This document shows positions 1 to 8,875 of a DNA stretch of 64,000 nucleotides, piece after piece. The position numbers were made by a program, and so were the translations under genes. Positions within the stretch are counted from its first letter, which is position 1; every line of letters begins with the position of its first letter. Source of the stretch: Streptomyces sp. QL37 (GTDB lineage Bacteria > Actinomycetota > Actinomycetes > Streptomycetales > Streptomycetaceae); contig NZ_PTJS01000001.1 of assembly GCF_002941025.1 (NCBI RefSeq), positions 434,001-498,000 of the forward strand, written 5' to 3'. Below the pieces are notes generated by a model. It had not been told where the DNA came from and did no database searches. It saw only the letters and a program-made list of their open reading frames with translations.

Positions 1-2707
1 TCCAGCCGCGCTGGGTGAACGGGGCGTGCCGCTGTGCGATGTGGGTGCGCGGGTCCGTGGAACCGCCCGCGTCGCCCTTGACGAAGGGCCCCCAGCCCTG
101 GGGCACGTGCTGGAAGTCCTCGAAGGCCACGGCTCCGGCCTTTTCGGTGCGCCGCGCTGCGACGATCCGCACATTGTCGAAGCGGACCCTGGCGTCCCCG
201 GCCTCGGTGCGCAGGGTGAGGTCCACGGGCCCGCCGCCGTCCGGCACGGCGAAGTACGTGAACATGCGCTGGAATCGGGTGTCGTGCTTGCGGTCCGCCG
301 CGACGAGGTTCACGGCGGTGGAGCAGTCCGTCCAGTTCTCGGCGGTGGTGCCGTCGGCCGTGCGCACGGTGAGCGCGGCCCGTCGCCGCTCCCCCGCTTC
401 CTCTCCCACCTCCACCTGTACGGAGGCTGCGTAGGTGCCCGGTGCGAGGCGGGCGATCCGCTGGCCGACGGCCGCCGCCGCACCGGCCCCGACGACCAGT
501 TCGTAGTCACCGAGGGCACTGAGCTCCACCGACGCCGGGCCGCTGACGCTCCAGCCCTCCAGAGAGCCGGCGTTGAAGCCGGGGTCGTGCAGCGGTGTCG
601 CCTGCCCCCACTCCGGGTCCCGGTTCGCGGGCATCCGGACGCGGTGGACGACGTAGGGCTGGTCCGCCTCGGCCTCGATGGTGACGCGGCCGGAGCGGAC
701 GGGCACCTCACGGACGGATGCCCGCCCCTGGTCGGTGAGCCGGTGGACGTAGACCTTCGACCGGCCGGCCCAGCCGCGCGGCAGCCGCCAGGTGCTGCTG
801 CCGCCCGCCGGGTTGTAGTGGTAGAGCCGGTCGGGATCGGTGGCTTCTCGCGGCTCCCAGGGCAGCAGGTAGCGTCCTCCCTCGTACACGACCCGGCCGT
901 CCGTGGTGATGCGGCGGGTGCCGTCGGTGTCGTCCACGGATGTCTTCGTCGGGCCGAAGAACGTGATCTCGTGGGCGCCCCAGGTCCTGACCGGGTACGC
1001 CTGGAGGTACTTGGCGGGCAGGCTGTCGGTCCAGATCTGCCGGTAGAAGGTGTTCCAGTCGGTCTTGTTGACCCAGCCCTCGAAGTTGCCGGTGCGCGGA
1101 ATCCCGAGGAGCGTCGGCCACTTGTCGGCGAAGACGTCCTTCTGGTGGTTGCGGATGAAGCGGATCAGCTGCGAGTTGATGCCCCGGGACGTGTCGGCGC
1201 CGTAGTCGGTCTCGGTGGCCCAGTGGGACCACAGGGAGGAGCGTTCGAGGCCGTGGCCCCACTCGGTGGTGACCTGCCAGCCCTGCTCCCGCAAGGCCCG
1301 CTGGAGCCGGTCCGAGGTCCAGCCGGACTCGCGGAACACGTCGATGTAGAGCATGTTCAGGGCGGGGTCGGTCTCGTCCCTCAGGTCCTGGAAGCGCTTG
1401 ATGATGTCGCCGGACACGAGGTCACGCCGCTGGTCGATGCGGTAGCTCTGGTCGAGCCAGTCCCACTGCTCGTTGCTCTTGTCCACGAGTGTCTCGGAGA
1501 ACGCGTTCGCGACGGGGTACGACTCCGTGGCGTTCACATGGACGCCGAAGTCGCTCCCCCATCCGCGTCCCTCGCTCACGAGGGTGTTGAGGTCCTTCAG
1601 GCCGCCCGCGCGTTCGTTGTGGTTGCCGGCGTAGTCGGGGTGGGCGGAGTCGTGGCCCTCCGACTGGTAGCCCTTGAGGAGCGTGTACTGGCGCAGACCG
1701 TCCGTCGCGAGGGAGATCCGCTTGACGTTGTCGAGCGTCACGAGGAACGGGTTGGTGGCCTGACTGGCGAAGTTGAACGGGATGTGCGGGACGACGCGCA
1801 GGTGCTGCTCGTCGGCGCCCAGTGGATCGACCATGATGTCGCGGAAGGCGATGGCGGCGTCCTGCCAGTCCACCACACCGTCGCCGTTGCGGTCACCGGT
1901 GATGATCACGGTGGCGTACGGGAGCGGCTCGGTGACGTCCACGGGCGCGGTCGCGGCCCTGTGCGTCCACTGCCCGCAGGCGAGTTCGGCCTTGACGTAG
2001 CCGTCCTTCCTGACGGTCCGGCGCCACAGCCGGCCGTTCTCCCAGGTGACGCCCGGCGCGCTGTCGGGCTTGTCGTACGTCGTGTTCGTCTCCAGGGCGC
2101 CGCCGAGCCGGTCGTGGGCGACGACGGCGTACGCGCAGCCGGTCGGCGCCGCGTCGGGCGCGGTGTCCGGTGTGAGCTCGACCAGCGTGTCGCCGCTCGT
2201 GGCCTTGTCGAGCTGGATGCGGGCGGCGAGGAGGGCGGCACCCGGCTGGTCGCTGCGTACCGACAGGAACGCCAGCGACGGGATCTGGAGCGTACCGACG
2301 CGCAGATCCGGGGTGTCGGTGATCCTGGTGACCCGCCACTCGACCCGGCGGCCGGTGACGCGGATCTCGGCCCGGATCTCGGTGCCGCCGTCGAAGGTGA
2401 GGGTGTACGACGCCGTTTCGCGGCCGGAGCGTGAGGTCACCCGCGGGGTACGGGCGGTGCCGTCGATCAGCACGGAGGCGACCGGGTCCTCCTGACCGTG
2501 CAGTACGGCGCCTCCGGCGCGGTCGGTGTAGGAGACGATGCGCGGGAAGTCCGGATCGACGCGCACCTCCAGTTCACGGGAGCGCAGCACGGTCTCCCGC
2601 TGTGCCGCGAACGCGGTGCCCGGGCCTGCGAGGGCCAGTCCGGCACCCGCCAGTGCGGTGGCGGCCACCACGGTCCTGCGGCTCGGTCCCGGATCTTGTG
2701 CGTGCAT
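1..2707 (-). CDS. Endo-alpha-N-acetylgalactosaminidase, GH101 (3' end outside window)
   Basis: Secreted glycosidase of the GH101 type, which releases the Gal-beta-1,3-GalNAc core disaccharide from mucin-type O-glycoproteins. I read 902 codons without a stop, so the C-terminus lies left of the window. The N-terminus has a twin-arginine signal (SRRTVVAA, residues 9-16) followed by an alanine-rich hydrophobic stretch. Asp456 in LYIDVF and Glu482 in TTEWG are spaced like the family's nucleophile and acid/base pair. A calcium-loop-like DRNGDGVVD lies near residue 272, and a carbohydrate-binding-like beta region follows the catalytic part. The ATG has AGGAG about 7 bases upstream. The family call rests on overall resemblance and the two catalytic motifs; I am fairly sure of it. 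Confidence 0.82.
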   Translation of the reverse strand, partial: MHAQDPGPSRRTVVAATALAGAGLALAGPGTAFAAQRETVLRSRELEVRVDPDFPRIVSYTDRAGGAVLHGQEDPVASVLIDGTARTPRVTSRSGRETASYTLTFDGGTEIRAEIRVTGRRVEWRVTRITDTPDLRVGTLQIPSLAFLSVRSDQPGAALLAARIQLDKATSGDTLVELTPDTAPDAAPTGCAYAVVAHDRLGGALETNTTYDKPDSAPGVTWENGRLWRRTVRKDGYVKAELACGQWTHRAATAPVDVTEPLPYATVIITGDRNGDGVVDWQDAAIAFRDIMVDPLGADEQHLRVVPHIPFNFASQATNPFLVTLDNVKRISLATDGLRQYTLLKGYQSEGHDSAHPDYAGNHNERAGGLKDLNTLVSEGRGWGSDFGVHVNATESYPVANAFSETLVDKSNEQWDWLDQSYRIDQRRDLVSGDIIKRFQDLRDETDPALNMLYIDVFRESGWTSDRLQRALREQGWQVTTEWGHGLERSSLWSHWATETDYGADTSRGINSQLIRFIRNHQKDVFADKWPTLLGIPRTGNFEGWVNKTDWNTFYRQIWTDSLPAKYLQAYPVRTWGAHEITFFGPTKTSVDDTDGTRRITTDGRVVYEGGRYLLPWEPREATDPDRLYHYNPAGGSSTWRLPRGWAGRSKVYVHRLTDQGRASVREVPVRSGRVTIEAEADQPYVVHRVRMPANRDPEWGQATPLHDPGFNAGSLEGWSVSGPASVELSALGDYELVVGAGAAAAVGQRIARLAPGTYAASVQVEVGEEAGERRRAALTVRTADGTTAENWTDCSTAVNLVAADRKHDTRFQRMFTYFAVPDGGGPVDLTLRTEAGDARVRFDNVRIVAARRTEKAGAVAFEDFQHVPQGWGPFVKGDAGGSTDPRTHIAQRHAPFTQRGW

Positions 2708-2914
2708 GCTCGTTCTCCTGGCGCTGGACGGCATCTGTGCACGCCAAGATGCGCTGCTGGGGGTGAACGCGCCCATGGACAAAGGAGAGGCGGGTGTTGG
2801 ACTAACGCGTGCGGCGGGGTCCCGATGCCCTTACCGGCTGGATGGGTGCTGGGGCAGTTGCGGGGTAGTCGAGCCGAGACGTCCGCATACACGGCTCAAC
2901 GAGGAGGTTCCGTC

Positions 2915-3067
2915 ATGGCCGGCTCGCTTCGAGGCCATTCACCCGCCCGCCAGTCGTTCCGTGCTGACGCGCTACGCGGCCCTCCGGCCCTGCCTCACCG
3001 GACGGACGGCGCCCTGGGCAGCCGATGTTTCCGACAGATCGAGGAAGGCAAGGTGACCTGGCCATGA
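2915..3067 (+). CDS. Possible 50-residue small protein upstream of the DUF1469 gene
   Basis: An ORF of 50 codons with a strong GAGGAGG ribosome site 6 bases before its ATG. Its TGA overlaps the ATG of the next gene (ATGA), the same junction that links the next three genes. The sequence is basic and proline/arginine rich with no membrane segment, and I recognise no family. It could be a real small protein, a leader peptide that couples translation to the next gene, or chance. The rest of 2708-3063 holds no other gene I can support. Confidence 0.3.
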   Translation: MAGSLRGHSPARQSFRADALRGPPALPHRTDGALGSRCFRQIEEGKVTWP

Positions 3068-3477
3068 GCACGGCAGAGCGGCAGACCGACACCACCGACG
3101 ACTCGTTGGGTGTCCTGGTCTCGCGCGCCTCGCAGCAGATTTCGGAGCTGGTCCGCGAGGAAATGCGGCTGGCACGAGCGGAGATGACCCAGAAGGGCAA
3201 GCGTTTCGGGAAGGGCGGCGGCCTCTTCGGCGCCGCGAGCCTCATCGGCATCCTGGCGGCCCAGGCACTGGTCGCGACCTGCATCGCGGCACTTGCCCTG
3301 GTGCTGCCGTTGTGGGCATCGGCCCTCATCGTCACGGCGGTGCTGGCGGCGGCCGCAGCGGCGGCCGCCTTCGCGGGAAAGAAGCAGATCGCCGAGGCCG
3401 GCTCCCCCGCCCCGGAGCGGACCGTCGACAGCGTCAAGGCAGATCTGGCAGAGATCAAGGGAAAGGCACACCGATGA
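3064..3477 (+). CDS. Phage-holin-like / DUF1469 membrane protein
   Basis: A 137-residue protein of the holin superfamily 6 type (DUF1469), common in actinomycetes and of unknown biochemical role. Residues 10-45 are charged and helical (ISELVREEMRLARAEM). Two hydrophobic segments follow at about 58-80 and 83-103 (alanine-rich), then a short charged tail. An AAGGTG ribosome site lies about 7 bases before this ATG; an in-frame ATG at 3025 has no better site. The stop overlaps the next start (ATGA), so this and the next two genes form a translationally coupled operon of small envelope-associated proteins. Confidence 0.8.
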   Translation: MSTAERQTDTTDDSLGVLVSRASQQISELVREEMRLARAEMTQKGKRFGKGGGLFGAASLIGILAAQALVATCIAALALVLPLWASALIVTAVLAAAAAAAAFAGKKQIAEAGSPAPERTVDSVKADLAEIKGKAHR

Positions 3478-3953
3478 GCAAGGAATCCCGCACCAACATA
3501 GGAACCCCCGTCCCCGACGCCTCCAACCCCGAGGAACTGCGCGAGCAGGTCGAACGCACCCGCGACGAACTCGGACAGACCGTCGAAGCACTGGCGGCCA
3601 AGGCCGACGTCAAGGCACAGGCGAGGGAGAAGACCGCCGCCGCGAGGGAACAGGCCGCGGAGAAGGCTGCTCTGGTGGCCGAGCAGGTCCGTGGGAAGGC
3701 GGAGCAGGCCACGCGGCTCGTCAAGGAGAAGACGCCCGATCCCGTTCTGGAGAAGGCGGCCGAGGCCGCGTCCCACGTACGGGAGACCGCGACCCGGGCA
3801 GGACAGTACGCGGCGGACAAGGCCCCCGACCCGCTGCTCGAAAAGGCGGGCAAGGCCTCGTCCTTCGCACGCGCCAACCGCAACCCGCTTCTCGCGGGTG
3901 GGGCGCTGCTCGCCGCCGTCCTGCTGGTGCGCCACCGTCGAGGACGCCGATGA
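3474..3953 (+). CDS. DUF3618 family protein
   Basis: A 159-residue protein. The N-terminal part carries the DUF3618 signature (NPEELREQVERTRDELGQTVEAL). A long alanine/lysine/glutamate helical region follows, with repeated DPxLEKA units near residues 85 and 120, probably amphipathic or coiled. A short hydrophobic segment (about residues 138-152) ends in arginines, which suggests a C-terminal membrane anchor with the bulk in the cytoplasm. It overlaps its neighbours by 4 bases on both sides. Its role is unknown; the repeated co-occurrence with DUF1469 and DUF4235 proteins suggests a shared envelope or stress function, but that is inference. Confidence 0.8.
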   Translation: MSKESRTNIGTPVPDASNPEELREQVERTRDELGQTVEALAAKADVKAQAREKTAAAREQAAEKAALVAEQVRGKAEQATRLVKEKTPDPVLEKAAEAASHVRETATRAGQYAADKAPDPLLEKAGKASSFARANRNPLLAGGALLAAVLLVRHRRGRR

Positions 3954-4216
3954 GGATTTCCAAGATCGTCTACAAGCCGGTCGGGCTGGCCCTCGGTGCG
4001 GCGAGCGGCATGATCGCGAGTGCGGCGTTCAAACAGACGTGGAAGATCGTCGAAGGAGAGGGCGACGCGCCCGATGCCACGGACGAGGACCGGTCCTGGC
4101 GGCAGATCCTGCTCGCCGCCGCCCTCCAGGGAGTCATCTTCTCCGTGGTGAAGGCAGCCGTCGACCGTTCGGGCGCCGTGGCCACGCGCCGCCTGACCGG
4201 CGTCTGGCCGGGCTGA
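3950..4216 (+). CDS. DUF4235 family membrane protein
   Basis: An 88-residue protein matching the DUF4235 pattern: an N-terminal KIVYKPVGLALGAASGMIA hydrophobic segment, a central WKIVEGEGDAPDATDEDRSW loop, and a second hydrophobic stretch ILLAAALQGVIFSVVKAAVDR. It has two predicted membrane helices joined by an acidic loop. It overlaps the previous gene by ATGA and ends the operon; a strong hairpin terminator follows within 10 bases. Biochemical function is unknown. Confidence 0.82.
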   Translation: MRISKIVYKPVGLALGAASGMIASAAFKQTWKIVEGEGDAPDATDEDRSWRQILLAAALQGVIFSVVKAAVDRSGAVATRRLTGVWPG

Positions 4217-4222
4217 CCCCCG

Positions 4223-4263
4223 CCGCGGTGCCGGCCCCCTTTCCCACTGGGCCGGCGCCGCGG
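4223..4263. terminator. Bidirectional hairpin between convergent genes
   Basis: A 15-bp inverted repeat (4223-4237 with 4249-4263), with one T-G pair and an 11-base loop. It sits between the end of the DUF4235 gene and the end of the convergent phospholipase gene and could stop transcription from both sides. Confidence 0.75.
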
Positions 4264-4270
4264 GGCGGCC

Positions 4271-6331
4271 TCAGGCCGTCCTGATCGCCGGGTCGGAGAC
4301 GCCCGGGGCGCCGGTCTCCACGTGCCCGGCGAAGCGCCGTAGGAAGGTGGCGTCGGCGTCGGAGACGACCTTGACGTCGTACCAGCGGGCGGTGGCGCGC
4401 AGGTCGACGGTGTGGGAGACGGTCGCGCCGGGATTGACCTTGAAGGTCTGTGCCGAGCCGCCGTAGGCGTTGGTCACGGTCAGGTTGACGGCAACCGTGC
4501 CCGAGTTGGTCATGCTGAGCGTCAGATCGCCGCCGGACGCCGCGTGGCGGGCGGTGACCTCGGGGCCGGCCTGCTTCGCGGGGCCCCGCCAGGTGCGCAG
4601 GAAGCCGTTCGGGCCCCAGACCGTGAGATCGATCAGGTTGCCCGTGGAGCCGCTGGTGCTCCAGGTGTCCGAGAGGGTCTTTCCCGCCTCCACGGTGTAG
4701 GGCCACGGGCCGTCCGTGCGGTTGCCCGAGGTGCAGTGGAAGTGGGCGCCCAGGGTGGGGCCGGGGGCGAAGGTCAGGGTGAACTTGGCGGTGGAGACGG
4801 TGGCCAGGCCGTCCACGTACGGGCTGTAACCCAGGGCGCGGGTCGGTTTGGAGCCCGCCTCCTGCTCGGGCAGGGTGCCCGTGGCCGGCGGGGTCGGGTG
4901 GTAGGACGGGTGGCGGTTCCTGTCCGGCGGCTCGTATCCGGCCGTGGAGGGCAGCGCGGCGGGCGACGTGTCCGTGCGGGCGAAGTCGAAGGCCGAGGTC
5001 AGGTCACCGCAGACGGCGCGGCGCCACGGCGAGATGTTGGGCTCCCGCACCCCGAAGCGTTTCTCCATGAAGCGGATCACCGAGGTGTGGTCGAAGGTCT
5101 CGGAGCAGACGTAACCGCCCTTGCTCCACGGCGAGACCACGATCATCGGCACACGCGGGCCGAGCCCGTAGGGGCCGGCCGCGTAACCCCCGCCGCCGGG
5201 GTAGAGGTCCTTCGACACGTCGGCCGTGGACAGGCCCCAGGCCGAGGAGGCCGGCGGGTACGGCGGGACCACGTGGTCGAAGAAGCCGTCGTTCTCGTCG
5301 TAGGTGATGAACAGGGCGGTCTTCGCCCACACCGCCGGGTTCGCCGTCAGCGCGTCCAGGACCTGTGAGATGTACCAGGCGCCGAAGTTCGTCGGCCAGT
5401 TGGCGTGCTCGCTGAAGGCCTCGGGGGCGGCGATCCAGGAGATCTCCGGGAGGTTTCCGCCCACCACGTCCGCTCGCAGCCGGTCGAAGTACGTGCCGCC
5501 GGCCCTGACGTCGGTGCCGGTGCGGGCCTTCTCGTACAGGGCGCTGCCGGGCTGTGCGTTGCGGTAGCTGTTGAAGTACAGCAGGGAGTTGTCGCCGTAG
5601 TTGCCGCGGAAGGCGTCGTCGATCCAGCCCCACGAACCGGCGGCGTCCAGGCCGTCGCCGATGTCCTGATAGACCTTCCAGGAGACCCCTGCCGACTCCA
5701 GCCGCTCCGGGTAGGTCTTCCAGCCGTAGCCGGCCTCCTGGTTACCGAGGACCGGTCCGCCGCCCGTACGGTCGTTGCCGGTGTGGCCCGACCAGAGGTA
5801 GTAGCGGTTGGGGTCGGTCGCTCCGATGAAGGAGCAGTGGTAGGCGTCGCACACGGTGAAGGCGTCGGCCAGGGCGTAGTGGAACGGGATGTCGTTCCGT
5901 GTCATGTACGACATGGTCGTGGCCGTCTTGGCCGGCACCCACTTGTCGTACTTGCCGTTGTCGTACGCCTGATGGCCGCCGGCCCAGTCGTGGTCCAGCC
6001 CTTCCAGGAACTGCATCCCGAGGTCGTCGACCTGGGGGTTGAAGGGGAGGATGTCCTTGGTCCCGTCGGACTGGTGGAAGACGGACCTGCCGTTGTCCTG
6101 GAGCACCGGCCGGGGATCCCCGAAGCCCCGTACCCCCTTCATCGCTCCGAAGTAGTGATCGAAGGAACGATTCTCCTGCATCAGTACGACGATGTGCTCG
6201 ATGTCCTGGATCGTTCCTGTGCTGCCCTGCGCCGGAATGGCGGCGGCTCTCGCGATGCTCTCGTTCAGCATGGCGAAGGCCGCGGTGCCTCCGGCTATAC
6301 GGAGGAACCTGCGACGGTCGAGCTCTGTCAT
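4271..6331 (-). CDS. Phospholipase C, phosphocholine-specific type (Tat-exported)
   Basis: A 686-residue secreted phosphoesterase of the bacterial non-haemolytic phospholipase C family, which hydrolyses phosphatidylcholine-type lipids. A twin-arginine signal (LDRRRFLRIAGG) starts the protein. Phosphoesterase-domain motifs are clear: MQENRSFDHYFGAMKG near residue 52, TDPNRYYLWSGHTG near 175 and ITYDENDGFFDHVVPP near 345. Two beta domains typical of the family's C-terminus fill residues about 490-680. Length and domain order match complete family members. It stands alone, followed by a shared terminator; phosphate-responsive control is plausible for such enzymes, but no clear PHO box was found. 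Confidence 0.88.
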   Translation of the reverse strand: MTELDRRRFLRIAGGTAAFAMLNESIARAAAIPAQGSTGTIQDIEHIVVLMQENRSFDHYFGAMKGVRGFGDPRPVLQDNGRSVFHQSDGTKDILPFNPQVDDLGMQFLEGLDHDWAGGHQAYDNGKYDKWVPAKTATTMSYMTRNDIPFHYALADAFTVCDAYHCSFIGATDPNRYYLWSGHTGNDRTGGGPVLGNQEAGYGWKTYPERLESAGVSWKVYQDIGDGLDAAGSWGWIDDAFRGNYGDNSLLYFNSYRNAQPGSALYEKARTGTDVRAGGTYFDRLRADVVGGNLPEISWIAAPEAFSEHANWPTNFGAWYISQVLDALTANPAVWAKTALFITYDENDGFFDHVVPPYPPASSAWGLSTADVSKDLYPGGGGYAAGPYGLGPRVPMIVVSPWSKGGYVCSETFDHTSVIRFMEKRFGVREPNISPWRRAVCGDLTSAFDFARTDTSPAALPSTAGYEPPDRNRHPSYHPTPPATGTLPEQEAGSKPTRALGYSPYVDGLATVSTAKFTLTFAPGPTLGAHFHCTSGNRTDGPWPYTVEAGKTLSDTWSTSGSTGNLIDLTVWGPNGFLRTWRGPAKQAGPEVTARHAASGGDLTLSMTNSGTVAVNLTVTNAYGGSAQTFKVNPGATVSHTVDLRATARWYDVKVVSDADATFLRRFAGHVETGAPGVSDPAIRTA

Positions 6332-6765
6332 GGGTGACGACCTCTGGGGTGGGGGGATCAGGGACGCCCCAAGGACAGTGGTCCCCGGGTACCGGGCGGG
6401 GGCGGGTCCGTGACACCACGCCGTACACCTGGAGAACGAATGCCCTCCCCAGTGACACGGACCCGCTCACGCCGACGGCTGGTGGGAGGGTACGGGCAAC
6501 AGGACCGCGCGCAACAGGCCCTGGTGACGGGCCCATTGCACAACGGCCATTTCGCACCAGGCAATGGGCTACGCCATCTCCGGCAAGGCATACTCCCGCG
6601 CGACACCACACAGCACGCCACCCACCGGAGGCAGGCGCGATGCGCCCTCTTCACCTCGCCACCCATCCCCAGGCGGCTACGAGGCCGTGGACGAGATCCT
6701 CCGAGTCCTTGCGAACAGCAGATCATCGTGGTGTACGGCCGCTCCCTGACATGCGGGACGACGCC
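6332..6765. other. Intergenic region upstream of the phospholipase gene
   Basis: No gene supported. It must carry the phospholipase promoter (read on the minus strand) and lies beyond the 3' end of the glycosyltransferase operon. I found no convincing hairpin or operator. Confidence 0.4.
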
Positions 6766-7494
6766 TCAGTCGAGCTGCCGCACGGGCTCGGCCAGCCGGC
6801 CCAAGTGGTCGCCGTACCCGCCCCGGGCACGCGCGTTCAGGCGCGCCGAGGTGAGGACCGGGAAGCGTCTGGTGCGCAGGACGCGGTGGCCGCTCGCGTT
6901 CAGGGCGGCGACCAGCGCGTGGTCCTCACCGGTCGCCAGCGCAGGGTATCCCCCGCAGCGCAGGTACGCGTCGGCCCGGACACCCAGGTTGGCACCATGG
7001 ACATGGGGATGCAGGTCCGGCCGGCCGGGGTGGCGGCCGGCCTCCTCGTACTCACGCATGTGCCGACGGATCACGTCCGTGAGCGCCGGACTCCATCCGT
7101 GCGGCCGGACGGTGCCCACCACGGCCTCCCAGCCCTTCTCGGCGCAGGCCCGCTGGTGCGCGAGCCAGCGGGACGGGACCTCGCTGTCGGCATCGGTCGA
7201 GGCGATCCACACGGCGCTCGGGTCCAGGTCCAGGGTGCGCAGGGCCAGCGCCGCACCGGCGGCTCTGGCCCGCCCGGGGTTGCGGGAGTCGAGCGGCGCG
7301 ATCAGGGCGCCCGCCCGCCGTGCGACCGACTGGGTCGCGTCGGTGCAGGCGTCCGCGGCGACGACCACGAGCACCCGGGTGGCGGCCAGGGCGGGATGCC
7401 GGGCGGCCCGGGACACGGCGGCGAGGGCGGCGCCCAGCAGCGCCTGCTCGTTGTGCGCGGGTATCACCACGGCCATGGCGGCGGGCCCCGTCAC
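6766..7494 (-). CDS. Glycosyltransferase family 2
   Basis: A 242-residue GT-A fold transferase. The N-terminus has AVVIPAHNEQALLGAAL, the nucleotide-sugar motif STDADSEVPSRW near residue 98 provides the DxD-like metal site, and GGYPALATGEDHAL near 205 carries the family's acidic ED motif. No membrane segment is seen. The start is a GTG that overlaps the TGA of the methyltransferase gene (GTGA). It is the last of four overlapping genes with acyl-CoA dehydrogenase, PIG-L deacetylase and methyltransferase. The donor and acceptor are unknown; the set suggests building or trimming of a small glycoconjugate. Confidence 0.85.
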   Translation of the reverse strand: MTGPAAMAVVIPAHNEQALLGAALAAVSRAARHPALAATRVLVVVAADACTDATQSVARRAGALIAPLDSRNPGRARAAGAALALRTLDLDPSAVWIASTDADSEVPSRWLAHQRACAEKGWEAVVGTVRPHGWSPALTDVIRRHMREYEEAGRHPGRPDLHPHVHGANLGVRADAYLRCGGYPALATGEDHALVAALNASGHRVLRTRRFPVLTSARLNARARGGYGDHLGRLAEPVRQLD

Positions 7495-8108
7495 ACGAGC
7501 CCCTCGAAAGCGGCGGGCGAGGCGGGTGCGGCGCCACCGGGCAGGACTCTGCTGAAGGTCTGCAGGACGAAGTCCTCTTCCCGGTGATCGGCCCGTAGCA
7601 GCAGCCCGGTCTCAAGGGCCAGGCGGTCGGCCAACTGAGCGCCCGTGTGCAGGTGCTCGGGCACGGGGTGGTTCCAGTGCACGGTGACCAGGGTCCCGCC
7701 CGGTTCGAGCGCGCCGGTGGCCCGTGACAGCAGTTCGTCCAGCCTGGCCTCGTCGAAGTAGTAGAGCAGCTCGGACAGCACGACGAGGTCGAAGCGCCCC
7801 TCGGGCCACTCCTCGGGCACGGTGAGTCGGGCCACTTCCACCTGTTCGAGATCCGCGGTGCGCCGCCGGGTGGTCTCCACGGCGGAGGCGACCCGGTCGG
7901 CGGCGAGGAGCCGTTCGCATCGCGGCGCCAGGAGTCGCGTCAACTGGCCCACGGAGCACGCGGGTTCGAAGGCGTTACGGAAACGGGGCCGGGGCAGCGA
8001 CGCGAGGGTCAGCGCGTACTTGCGCTGCTCGTACCACCGCTCCTGAAGGTGCCAGGGGTCGTCCTCGCCCCGGTACATGTCCTCGAAGTATCCGGCAGGA
8101 GTGCTCAC
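7491..8108 (-). CDS. Class I SAM-dependent methyltransferase, NodS-like
   Basis: A 205-residue methyltransferase. The N-terminal YFEDMYRGEDDPWHLQERWYE and the glycine motif FEPACSVGQLTRLLAP (about 46-62) match NodS-like enzymes that methylate amino groups of glycan or amino-sugar acceptors. DLVVLSELLYYF near 109 is motif IV. The GTG start overlaps the deacetylase stop (GTGA), and its own stop overlaps the glycosyltransferase start. N-methylation of an amine freed by the neighbouring deacetylase is an attractive but untested idea. Confidence 0.82.
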   Translation of the reverse strand: MSTPAGYFEDMYRGEDDPWHLQERWYEQRKYALTLASLPRPRFRNAFEPACSVGQLTRLLAPRCERLLAADRVASAVETTRRRTADLEQVEVARLTVPEEWPEGRFDLVVLSELLYYFDEARLDELLSRATGALEPGGTLVTVHWNHPVPEHLHTGAQLADRLALETGLLLRADHREEDFVLQTFSRVLPGGAAPASPAAFEGLV

Positions 8109-8875
8109 AGGAACACCACCTCGCGGGGGCGCAGATGGTGGGCGAGCTCGTCCGGTGGCAGGACCGCCGCATCCTCCGCCCCCGGCCCCAGGGGCCGGAT
8201 CTGCGAGGCGAAGGCATCGACGGCGTGCCGCTTCCGGTCCTGGACCTCCGGGGGCAGGGTGAGTCGCGCCGCCCGGTCCCATGGCACACGGGGATCCTCG
8301 GGGCGCGCCCAGTGCCACATCCAGACGGGGTATTCGACGAACGACGCACCGGCCTCCAGGGCCGCGGCCCCGGCCGCACGGCCGGCCGCCTCGTGGTCGC
8401 TGTGCACGTCGGCGGTCCAGGGAGCGGCGACCAGGACCGCTCCCGAGCACAGCGGGACAAGGGCCCTGCGTACGGCCTCCTCGTGACGGTGCACACCGGA
8501 GTCGGGGACGTGCAGCCGTACGATCTCGGTGTCCCCCGCGCCGAGCCGTTCGAGGGCCGTGCGGGTCTCCTCGGCGCGGACGCGGACGAGTTCGTGGGGG
8601 CGCAGGACCCTGCTGTCGGGGTGCGATCCCTCCCCGTCGGTCACGGACACCACGGTGAGGGCGTGCCCGGTCGCTGCGAGCCGGGCCAGCGTGCCGCCGA
8701 GCCCCAGCACCTCGTCGTCGGGATGGGCGGCGACCACGACGACGCGGCCCCGGGGCGGCAGCGGGAACTCACGAAGGCCGGCCCAGCCCGGCCACTCCTC
8801 CCAGACGCTCTCGTCGGTACCGGGGGCCTGGATGTCGTCCGCGTAGGACGACGTGTCATCGGTGCGCGCGCTCAC
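8105..8875 (-). CDS. PIG-L family deacetylase (LmbE-like)
   Basis: A 256-residue zinc-dependent N-deacetylase. The first metal motif AAHPDDEVLGLGG is near residue 49 and the distal histidine motif DVHSDHEAAG near 155, both intact. The family removes acetyl groups from N-acetylglucosaminyl substrates, as in mycothiol and GPI-like synthesis. Start and stop overlap the neighbouring genes by GTGA, implying coordinated translation. It is a separate protein from MshB by context, being encoded with a methyltransferase, a GT2 and an acyl-CoA dehydrogenase. The substrate is unknown. Confidence 0.86.
   Translation of the reverse strand: MSARTDDTSSYADDIQAPGTDESVWEEWPGWAGLREFPLPPRGRVVVVAAHPDDEVLGLGGTLARLAATGHALTVVSVTDGEGSHPDSRVLRPHELVRVRAEETRTALERLGAGDTEIVRLHVPDSGVHRHEEAVRRALVPLCSGAVLVAAPWTADVHSDHEAAGRAAGAAALEAGASFVEYPVWMWHWARPEDPRVPWDRAARLTLPPEVQDRKRHAVDAFASQIRPLGPGAEDAAVLPPDELAHHLRPREVVFL

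Noticed and set aside
26..2434. Long plus-strand reading frame opposite the GH101 gene
   Set aside because: It is an antisense shadow caused by high GC. The minus strand encodes a coherent Tat-exported GH101 enzyme.
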